A DNA stretch of 64,000 bases from an uncultured Bacteroidales bacterium (GTDB lineage: Bacteria; Bacteroidota; Bacteroidia; Bacteroidales; Paludibacteraceae). The DNA is taken from NCBI GenBank assembly GCA_902780235.1, contig CACZEL010000008.1, positions 62,001 through 126,000 of the forward strand, read 5' to 3'. Made by a program: the position numbers and the translations under genes. Position 1 is the first letter of the stretch. Each line of letters starts with the position of its first letter. Shown piece after piece: positions 34,453 to 41,287 of this stretch. The notes under the pieces are model-generated. The model searched no databases. It saw only the letters and a program-made list of their open reading frames with translations, and had not been told where the DNA came from.

Positions 34453-36336
34453 TTAATTATTGATATGTAGATCAATAGCTCCAGTTATTTCGGTGCTGAG
34501 TTCACCGGTTAGTTCAAGTATCTCATCGGCGGCATTATAGACGCGTACGAAATGGATCGAGTCCAGTTGGACGGCATTGCCGTTGGCATCCACCGCCCAG
34601 GATATATCGAAAGATGTCCCCTCAAGATCCGTATTGGGTTTATTATCCACATAGCCAAATTCCAAAATCCGCTGTACGTTCTGTCCGCTGATGGTCACGC
34701 TTTGCGGCGCCAGTTTGGCTCCATAGAGTGTGTAAGCATCGGCAGTAAGCCACTGCGGATAGTAGGGCTGGTCATGGAAGGCATTTCGGATCGTATCGCT
34801 TTCGCGGGTGTAGGTACGCGAGAAAGCATGGTCGGTCGTGGGATCGTCATAGAGGCAGCCCTTCAGTTCGTACCACGTATCATCAGGCAGACCGTTAGCG
34901 TTCTCATCCACACTGACCAGCACGATACCGGGTTCGGAAGAACCGTACTCGGTCGAACCCGCCATATAGAACGCATTGCCGAGGATCCGGATGTCCCGCC
35001 CTTCTTCGTTCTTCACGGGATGGTCAAAACCGAAGGTGATATAGCCTCCCCATCCTCCGAGCGTCACCGTACCTCCGGCGTTGTTGGCAAGCGCTTTCTC
35101 ACACTTCTGAATCATGGCTTCGGCATCATCGCCTTCTTCGTATTTGGGCAATATATTGACGAACTGCCCCATCGCCGGCATGTACTCATATACATGTTGA
35201 ATGTAGGATGTATAATGATTGATGGTGTCAGTCGTGTCCGTTTGCATGGCTTCGCCTACGCGGCATAGATGACCCGGGATATCGCCTGTGACAGCCTGCC
35301 AACGTTCGTGTCCGTCGTAACTATAGCAATGCAGCACGCCGGACGAGACGTAGTTCTTGGCATCGGTGACATAGAGCGCGTCCTTGGTGGCCAGCAAACC
35401 GTAGGGGTTCTCGTAGGAAGGTGAAAGGTGAAAGGTGAAAGGTGAAAGGACGTAGTTCTCCACAGAGATCGTTTTTACCGTTTTAGCCTCATTATCAATA
35501 ATATAGGCCGTTTCGCCATAGATGGATATGTTGGCACAAGGGGTCGGGATACGCTTGAGCACGTTCGTGCGATCGTACACCACTACTTGCGGCAGGATAT
35601 CCTTGTAGTTACCTTGGCAGCAGATCCATAGATGCCCATGGTCGTCTTTGCGGATACGCGTCGGGTTTAGTCCGACGGGTATCTTTTCTATCTCCGTAAA
35701 CGATGCCAAATCAATCACCGAGAGCGTAGAGTCATAACGGTCGGTGAGGTAGCCGCCGGAATTGACGACATACAGTTTATCATCGACCACGCAGAGTTCA
35801 TCGGGTTGGTGACCAACCTTCACTTCGCGTGTGATTTGCAAAGTCGCGGTGTCGATCTCGAAGACCGATCCGAGCAGATCCGGATCCGCTAACGAACCCA
35901 CATAGGCACTCACGTAGGCCTTATCCCCATGGAAAGCGAGATAGCGGCAGTTGGCTATATCGACCTGACCGATCCGATGTGCCTGCAAGTCCATGACTTC
36001 CACCTTATGTGAGCAGTTGATGACCGCATAGAGACGGTTTCCATAGACAGCGATATCATTACCGACATCGCCTAACTCCTTGACTTGCTTCGGGTTCTGC
36101 GCGCCGTACCAATTGGCGTAATAAGTGCCCGTCTCGAGGTTCATATAGTCCAAACGGGCTTTGTTCGAACCCATATTGCCTTCGCAGAGCACATACAATC
36201 CTCCCTCCTGCACCTCATCCGTGACATTCGTCGGGATCGTCGGATAGATGACCTCGTCCTTGCGGCAGGAAGTGAAAAGCCAAGAGCTAAGAGCTAAGAG
36301 CCAACAGCCTATTAATATTTGACGGCTAAAGTACAT
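34453..36336 (-). CDS. BtuG-like beta-propeller lipoprotein fused to a cell-surface domain
   Basis: The lipoprotein peptide ends LFTSCRK. Residues about 45-350 are YncE/DUF5074-like propeller blades (GGLYVLCEGNMGSNKARLDY, KVEVMDLQAHRIGQVDI, VGHQPDELCVVDDKLYVVNS) as in BtuG, the surface lid that hands B12 to BtuB. Residues about 390-620 form a second domain (GGTVTLGGWGGYITFGFDH, EPGIVLVSVDENANGLPDDT) that is usually a separate cell-surface protein. The signal-peptide core and the segment SPFTFHLSPS come from arrays at 36278 and 35420. It overlaps the receptor gene by 25 nt. Confidence 0.87.
   Translation of the reverse strand: MYFSRQILIGCWLLALSSWLFTSCRKDEVIYPTIPTNVTDEVQEGGLYVLCEGNMGSNKARLDYMNLETGTYYANWYGAQNPKQVKELGDVGNDIAVYGNRLYAVINCSHKVEVMDLQAHRIGQVDIANCRYLAFHGDKAYVSAYVGSLADPDLLGSVFEIDTATLQITREVKVGHQPDELCVVDDKLYVVNSGGYLTDRYDSTLSVIDLASFTEIEKIPVGLNPTRIRKDDHGHLWICCQGNYKDILPQVVVYDRTNVLKRIPTPCANISIYGETAYIIDNEAKTVKTISVENYVLSPFTFHLSPSYENPYGLLATKDALYVTDAKNYVSSGVLHCYSYDGHERWQAVTGDIPGHLCRVGEAMQTDTTDTINHYTSYIQHVYEYMPAMGQFVNILPKYEEGDDAEAMIQKCEKALANNAGGTVTLGGWGGYITFGFDHPVKNEEGRDIRILGNAFYMAGSTEYGSSEPGIVLVSVDENANGLPDDTWYELKGCLYDDPTTDHAFSRTYTRESDTIRNAFHDQPYYPQWLTADAYTLYGAKLAPQSVTISGQNVQRILEFGYVDNKPNTDLEGTSFDISWAVDANGNAVQLDSIHFVRVYNAADEILELTGELSTEITGAIDLHINN
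35420..35447. repeat. Heptamer array GGTGAAA x4
   Basis: Four identical GGTGAAA units; on the coding strand they encode SPFTFHLSPS between propeller blades of the BtuG-like protein. It is the most uniform array in the window, so perhaps the youngest. Confidence 0.85.
36278..36312. repeat. Heptamer array AGCYAAN encoding a lipoprotein signal core
   Basis: AGCCAAG, AGCTAAG, AGCTAAG, AGCCAAC, AGCCTAT. Read on the minus strand it encodes CWLLALSSWLF of the BtuG-like signal peptide; the receptor stop codon (36312-36314) touches its end. Confidence 0.82.
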
Positions 36337-38363
36337 CTTACATTTTGTTTAGGCATCGGGTAATTTTGGATCACTTCGTAATCCTGCCCGAGCAAGTTAT
36401 TGATTTCTATATTGGCTTTAAGTCGGCAGGGGTGCACGTTCCATTCTCCATAGATCGAGAGATCGTGCGTGTACCACGGCTGCACGTAGTTATAAATGAT
36501 ATTCTCCTGCTGGCTATAACGCTCGCCCACATAGATGAACGAATAGCTGAAACCGTAATGGTCGCCACGTTTGCTGGTCCAATCCAGTTCTGCCACCACC
36601 GATCCGCTATGCCATGGGATATAGGGTATCTGATGCCCGTAATAGGTGTCGTTGGGATTGGTCACATCGATCGCCTTTTGGTAGGTATAACCAAGTCGAG
36701 AGCGGAGTACGAAACGCAAAGGCAGATAGAACGACATGTCCGCTTTGGCATCGACACCGTTGATCTTCACTGTTCCGAGATTCAACATCGTCCATCGAAA
36801 CTGCTGCCCTTTCGGATAAGCGATGATCTTATCGGTCACGCGGTTATAGTAATAGGAGGCAGAGAAGGACAGCTCGTAGCCAAAGTCGTTGGTCGTTTGT
36901 CGTTTGTCGTTAGAGAACCGATATGCTACTTCGACACTATGCTGACGCGCCAACTCCGGACGGAGGTTTGCATTACCTAAGTCGGTGTAATAGAGATCAT
37001 TGAAGGTCGGATAGCGGTAACTCTGCTTATAGAACGCATTGAGGCTCAAGTCGATTTTCGGATACGGACGGAAAGAGGCGAAAATTCCCGGCGTGAATTT
37101 AGGCTGAACACTGATTGCTGATTGCTGATTACTGATACTTGTCATCAAAACCGAGGCTTGCAGACGGAGGTACTCTTTGACATTGAAAGCGGTAGCGGCA
37201 GAGAGCCAATGCGAATGACGGTCGAACCGCTGATCCGTTAATCCACTCACCCACTCATCCCTTTTTAGCGTATTATATTGATAGTCATAGGCTACCGACA
37301 TATCCCACCAATTGAAGATCTGCACTTTATTGGCAAACGAGAGGTAGGCTTCCTGCTGCAAGTACTCGTTATTGGACGGCAGCAGTTTGATGTCATAGTT
37401 CTGATAATGGGTATAGTCATTGGCGTATTTGACCAGCAGACGCGTACTCCAGCGGTTGAACCACTCGTCCTGCCACTGAGCCTGCACAAAGGAGTTCCGA
37501 TCCCACAGGCGCTCACCGTTTTTCCACACGTTATTGACGATAGCCCCCGGTACACCCCGCTCACTATAGTAGTTATACGCGTGCACACGCCAGAAACCCG
37601 TCGTGCGGTAGTAGTGATGCAGACCTATCTCTGCCCGGACGGCATTGACATCGCCGTTTTGACGAACAGCCGTTGTGTCATAAGCGACCTCACCGTTGGG
37701 CAACACGCGCCGATAGCGGAAGGGGTACTTTCCGTCCGAATAGACATACTCGGCATCGAGCGTGAGGGACAGCCCATCCGTCAGTTTGACATCGATGCCC
37801 ACATTCGGATTCGCTAAAGCAAACGAACCGCATCGCATCTGCGCATGTACATGCACTTTTTCGTTGGGCAGGAAATACGGCTTACGGGTCGTGAGATAGA
37901 CATTGCCGGCCGCACCGAACTCACGGGCAGACTGAAAAATGTCGGATTTCTGACCATTGAAGAGTTGGATCTCCTCCATGTTATCCAGCGAGAAACGGCC
38001 TAAGTCCACTTGTCCGTTCTGGGCGTTGCCCAACTGGATGCCGTTGTAATAGACAGCCGTGTGTTGGCTACCCATCGAACGCACGTTAATAGTCTTGATA
38101 CCTCCTACTCCGCCGTAGTCCTTGAGTTGTACGCCGGAGAAATAGCGCAAAGCATCTGCCACCGAAAGGGCATTGAGTCGCTGCAGTTCTTCCCCTTTGA
38201 GCGTCTGGGGCACGATGATATCCTTGTTCAACGCACGCGCCGTCACCTCCACCTCCTCGATCTGGAAGCGGTTATATATCGAATCAAACTCTGCCTCGCT
38301 TTGCGCGAAAACAGAGCCGGCACATTGTGCAAAAACCAGTATGAAGAATATCCTTTTTTTCAT
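36312..38363 (-). CDS. TonB-dependent receptor, BtuB-like
   Basis: A signal peptide (MKKRIFFILVFAQCAGSVFA) is followed by the plug domain (IEEVEVTARALNKDIIVPQT, SVADALRYFSGVQLKDYGG, INVRSMGSQHTAVYYNGIQL) and a 22-strand-type barrel ending in a typical aromatic terminus (VRCTLAVKY). The ATG at 38363 follows the riboswitch; the open frame up to 38426 lies within the riboswitch and is rejected. With BtuG-, DUF4465- and BtuF-like genes it should import corrinoids through the outer membrane. Arrays at 36885 and 37111 encode Ser/Gln/Asn-rich stretches likely to be loops. Confidence 0.93.
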   Translation of the reverse strand: MKKRIFFILVFAQCAGSVFAQSEAEFDSIYNRFQIEEVEVTARALNKDIIVPQTLKGEELQRLNALSVADALRYFSGVQLKDYGGVGGIKTINVRSMGSQHTAVYYNGIQLGNAQNGQVDLGRFSLDNMEEIQLFNGQKSDIFQSAREFGAAGNVYLTTRKPYFLPNEKVHVHAQMRCGSFALANPNVGIDVKLTDGLSLTLDAEYVYSDGKYPFRYRRVLPNGEVAYDTTAVRQNGDVNAVRAEIGLHHYYRTTGFWRVHAYNYYSERGVPGAIVNNVWKNGERLWDRNSFVQAQWQDEWFNRWSTRLLVKYANDYTHYQNYDIKLLPSNNEYLQQEAYLSFANKVQIFNWWDMSVAYDYQYNTLKRDEWVSGLTDQRFDRHSHWLSAATAFNVKEYLRLQASVLMTSISNQQSAISVQPKFTPGIFASFRPYPKIDLSLNAFYKQSYRYPTFNDLYYTDLGNANLRPELARQHSVEVAYRFSNDKRQTTNDFGYELSFSASYYYNRVTDKIIAYPKGQQFRWTMLNLGTVKINGVDAKADMSFYLPLRFVLRSRLGYTYQKAIDVTNPNDTYYGHQIPYIPWHSGSVVAELDWTSKRGDHYGFSYSFIYVGERYSQQENIIYNYVQPWYTHDLSIYGEWNVHPCRLKANIEINNLLGQDYEVIQNYPMPKQNVRCTLAVKY
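36885..36912. repeat. Heptamer array GTCGTTN in the receptor gene
   Basis: GTCGTTG, GTCGTTT, GTCGTTT, GTCGTTA; encodes SNDKRQTTND in a probable extracellular loop. Same family as 16211-16231. Confidence 0.75.
37111..37138. repeat. Heptamer array CTGATTN in the receptor gene
   Basis: CTGATTG, CTGATTG, CTGATTA, CTGATAC; encodes SISNQQSAIS in a probable loop of the barrel. Confidence 0.75.
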
Positions 38364-38365
38364 TG

Positions 38366-38474
38366 TTCGTCCTATTACAGGAGGACTTATCAATTGCGCA
38401 AAAGGTAAGCGATCTGACTTAGGCATGACGCCATCACAGTAGCCTGTCTGTCCGGGATTCGCACCCGAGTTCTC
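38366..38474 (-). promoter_or_regulatory. Cobalamin riboswitch
   Basis: On the minus strand: GGGTGCGAATCCCGG (38452-38466), CAGACAGGCTACTGTGATG (38432-38450) and the B12 box AAGTCAGATCGCTTACC (38404-38420), in canonical order. A hairpin GTCCT...AGGAC (38369-38386) sits 5 nt before the receptor ATG and can serve as the expression-platform stem. It begins right after the stop of the DUF1846 gene. It should repress the BtuB/BtuG/DUF4465/BtuF genes when cobalamin is plentiful, probably at translation. Confidence 0.9.
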
Positions 38475-39956
38475 TTACTTTTTTGCGGGATCTGTCGTTA
38501 AATCAATTCCTAATTTCTTAAATGTTCTCCAATCCACCTCTTTGAGCATCACCGTTGAGTGTGCCTGACATCCTTTGAGCAGCGGCAAGGTGTCGAGTGC
38601 CTTGCGGCAGTTCTCATCTTGTAGCGAGAGGACGGAAAGCGCTACCAGCACTTCATCTGTGTGGAGACGCGGATTCTGACCATGCAGATAACTGATCTTG
38701 GTCTGCTGGATCGGTTCGATGATCTGCTCCGGGATGAGTCGTACGGAGTGATCGATACCCGCCAACTCTTTCATCGCGTTGAGCAGCAATGCAGCCGAAG
38801 AACCCAAGAGCGGACCGGCTTCGGCGGTGATGATCCGTCCGTCGGGCAGTTCGATAGCCGCGGCATGGGCAAAAGCGCCATCGTGCAAAGCACCCGTTAA
38901 GGCACGTCTCTCACGCGCTGCCACCGTCGTGCGGCGATAAGCCGTATTAATACCAACCTGCTGTTGCAACAACGCTAACTTCTTGATCTCTACGTCATTA
39001 CATTTGCCGTTCGCCAGATGACAAAGGGCTTGGAAATAGCGGCGGATGATCTCCTGCTTGCTGGCTTCGCGTACCGCTTCATCGTCGCTGATACAGAAGC
39101 CCACCATGTTCACGCCCATGTCCGTCGGCGACTTATAGGGGCTCTCACCGTAGATCGAAGTGAAGAGCGCGTCCAGCACCGGATAGATCTCGATGTCGCG
39201 GTTATAATTGACAGCCGTCTTACCGTAGGCCTCTAGATGGAAAGGATCGAGCATGTTCACGTCCTGCAAGTCTGCCGTTGCCGCTTCGTACGCCACATTG
39301 AGCGGGTGTTTGAGCGGAAGATTCCACACAGGGAACGTCTCGAATTTCGCATATCCGGCATCACGGCCGCGTTGGTGTTCGTTATATAACTGACTCAGGC
39401 AAACCGCCATCTTTCCGCTACCGGGACCGGGCGCTGTCACTACCACCAACGGACGAGAGGTCTCAATATAGTCATTGCGACCAAACCCTTCCTCCGAAGC
39501 GATCAACTCCACATTATGCGGATAGCCCTCGATGATATAATGATAATACACGCGCACGCCTTTGCGCTCCAGACGCTGGCGATAACTGTCCGCCGATCGC
39601 TGACCTGAATAGTGGGTGATAACCACCGAAGAGACCACAAACCCGCGGTTCATAAACTCTTCGCGTAAACGCAACACGTCTTCATCATAGGTAATACCCA
39701 GATCCTGACGAACCTTATTGCGCTCGATATCTTCGGCGGAAAGAACGATAACGATCTCCAGCGAGTCGCGGAGTTGGGTCAGCATCTGCAACTTACTATC
39801 CGGCATAAAGCCCGGCAACACGCGGCTCGCGTGCAAGTCATCGAAGAGTTTTCCACCCAATTCGAGATACAGTTTGTTACCAAACTGCTCAATCCGCTCG
39901 CGGATATGCTCCGACTGAATGCGGATATATTTATCGTTATCAAATGCTAATGCCAT
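38475..39956 (-). CDS. DUF1846 family protein
   Basis: The 493-residue soluble protein shows the DUF1846 pattern: ALAFDNDKYIRIQSEHIRER, LYLELGGKLFDDLHASRVLP, VVTAPGPGSGKMAVCLSQLY (P-loop-like) and NMVGFCISDD. The family is widespread in anaerobes; its biochemical role is unclear. It has its own promoter at 39967-39997. Because no promoter is visible between it and the riboswitch, it may be co-transcribed with the corrinoid genes. Confidence 0.92.
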   Translation of the reverse strand: MALAFDNDKYIRIQSEHIRERIEQFGNKLYLELGGKLFDDLHASRVLPGFMPDSKLQMLTQLRDSLEIVIVLSAEDIERNKVRQDLGITYDEDVLRLREEFMNRGFVVSSVVITHYSGQRSADSYRQRLERKGVRVYYHYIIEGYPHNVELIASEEGFGRNDYIETSRPLVVVTAPGPGSGKMAVCLSQLYNEHQRGRDAGYAKFETFPVWNLPLKHPLNVAYEAATADLQDVNMLDPFHLEAYGKTAVNYNRDIEIYPVLDALFTSIYGESPYKSPTDMGVNMVGFCISDDEAVREASKQEIIRRYFQALCHLANGKCNDVEIKKLALLQQQVGINTAYRRTTVAARERRALTGALHDGAFAHAAAIELPDGRIITAEAGPLLGSSAALLLNAMKELAGIDHSVRLIPEQIIEPIQQTKISYLHGQNPRLHTDEVLVALSVLSLQDENCRKALDTLPLLKGCQAHSTVMLKEVDWRTFKKLGIDLTTDPAKK

Positions 39957-39966
39957 AAATCGGGTA

Positions 39967-39997
39967 CAAAATTACTACATTTTTTGCATATATACAA
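39967..39997 (-). promoter_or_regulatory. Promoter of the DUF1846 gene (and possibly the corrinoid genes)
   Basis: -33 TTG at 39995-39997, 20-nt spacer, -7 TAATTTTG at 39967-39974. It overlaps the divergent promoter of the pseudouridine synthase gene, so the two likely compete for polymerase. Confidence 0.82.
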
Positions 39998-40014
39998 ATT
40001 TTTTTGTAATTTTG
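39984..40014 (+). promoter_or_regulatory. Promoter of the RluA-family gene
   Basis: -33 TTG (39984-39986), 20-nt spacer, -7 TAATTTTG (40007-40014). The predicted start site near 40021 leaves about 10 nt of leader before the ATG at 40031. Confidence 0.83.
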
Positions 40015-40030
40015 CAGCAGATTTTTGCAA

Positions 40031-41287
40031 ATGAGCCTTCAGGAAGCAGTTGCGGACATATTAAATAAGGTTCACGCGTACATGCGCGAGCACCCGGAGA
40101 GTGAGTTACACCGACAAGGAAAAATGTTCGGCGTGCTGTTGTATGAAGGCGGCTATCTGGCGGCTTTTTCTGCCAAGTTGGACGGTTCGTACGATCATGA
40201 AGGTTTTGTACCGCCGGTTTTTGAGATGACAACACCTCCTGTAGGCACCTCGAAAGTCGAGTCACAGAGACTGCAGCGTCTGCTTTTTGCACAATATAAC
40301 TTGTTAAACAGTCGAGGAGAGCGCAAGAACCTCCTGGAAATCTTTGCCAACGAGCCCCCTATCCTATCGCCCGAAGAATGGTTCAATAAAGGTGAAAGGT
40401 TAAAAGTGAAAGGTGAAAGGATTCCGCCTAGCGGTGCCGGTGAGTGTTGTGCGCCGAAACTGCTACAGTACGCTTTTCTGCACGGATTGAAGCCTATTGA
40501 GTTGGCGGAGTTCTGGATCGGTGCGCCATCCAAAACCGAGATCCGGCGGGAAGGCGAATTCTATGCCCCTTGTTCCGGCAGATGCGTGCCGATCCTCAAG
40601 CATATGTTGGAAGGAATGGAGGGATTGAAGATTGCAGATTGCAGATTGAAGAATGAAGATTTTCAGAGCCCCACGGTGCTCTATGAAGATGAATACCTGA
40701 TAGTGGTCAATAAGCCCTCCGGTTTGCTCTCAGTGCTTGGCAAGGGCGATGAACCCTCCGTAGAGTCTTTCGTTCACGCCAAAGCCGTTCACCGTTTGGA
40801 TCAGGACACCAGCGGACTACTGGTATTAGCCAAAACGCCTGAGATATATAAAACTTTGCAGGCTTATTTTCAGCGTCGGGATATACTGAAAGTGTACTCA
40901 TCTTGGCTTCGACCGTCGGTTGACCGTCGGTTGACTGTCGGTGAAACAGGCATAATAGAGTTACCTTTGCTGCCGAATCCGTACGACCGACCTCGGCAGA
41001 TGGTGAACAAAGAGCACGGCAAAATCGCCATCACGAAATATATTGTTCGACAGCAAGTTTCCAACGATATTTATCTTGTGGATTTCTATCCCTTGACCGG
41101 GCGTACGCATCAGTTGCGCGTACATGCAGCGCATCCCGAAGGACTCAACGCCCCTATTGTTGGCGACCGTTTGTACGGCGGGATGCCGGCTGAACGGCTG
41201 ATGCTCCATGCGGCAGAGATCACCTTCGTTCATCCCGTAACGAAAGAAGAGATGCATTTCTGCATCCCTTCTGACTTTGGTATTTAG
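40031..41287 (+). CDS. RluA-family pseudouridine synthase
   Basis: The C-terminal half is the catalytic domain: YEDEYLIVVNKPSGLLS, HRLDQDTSGLLVLAK with the catalytic Asp, and LTGRTHQLRVHAAH. The N-terminal about 200 residues are an extension common in Bacteroidetes members, without S4 motif. It isomerises uridines in rRNA or tRNA; the target is not predictable. Two arrays (40391, 40623) encode Lys/Glu-rich linkers flanking the N-terminal region. The ATG at 40031 is preferred over TTG at 40025. Its stop overlaps the wzc stop from the other strand. Confidence 0.92.
   Translation: MSLQEAVADILNKVHAYMREHPESELHRQGKMFGVLLYEGGYLAAFSAKLDGSYDHEGFVPPVFEMTTPPVGTSKVESQRLQRLLFAQYNLLNSRGERKNLLEIFANEPPILSPEEWFNKGERLKVKGERIPPSGAGECCAPKLLQYAFLHGLKPIELAEFWIGAPSKTEIRREGEFYAPCSGRCVPILKHMLEGMEGLKIADCRLKNEDFQSPTVLYEDEYLIVVNKPSGLLSVLGKGDEPSVESFVHAKAVHRLDQDTSGLLVLAKTPEIYKTLQAYFQRRDILKVYSSWLRPSVDRRLTVGETGIIELPLLPNPYDRPRQMVNKEHGKIAITKYIVRQQVSNDIYLVDFYPLTGRTHQLRVHAAHPEGLNAPIVGDRLYGGMPAERLMLHAAEITFVHPVTKEEMHFCIPSDFGI
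40391..40418. repeat. Heptamer array GGTGAAA type in the RluA-family gene
   Basis: GGTGAAA, GGTTAAA, AGTGAAA, GGTGAAA; encodes GERLKVKGER. Same family as 35420-35447, but read in another frame and orientation. Confidence 0.78.
40623..40657. repeat. Heptamer array GATTGMA in the RluA-family gene
   Basis: GATTGAA, GATTGCA, GATTGCA, GATTGAA, GAATGAA; encodes LKIADCRLKNED at the boundary between the N-terminal extension and the catalytic domain. Confidence 0.78.

Noticed and set aside
38364..38426. N-terminal extension of the TonB receptor
   Set aside because: These 21 codons lie in the cobalamin riboswitch and the signal peptide begins at 38363.
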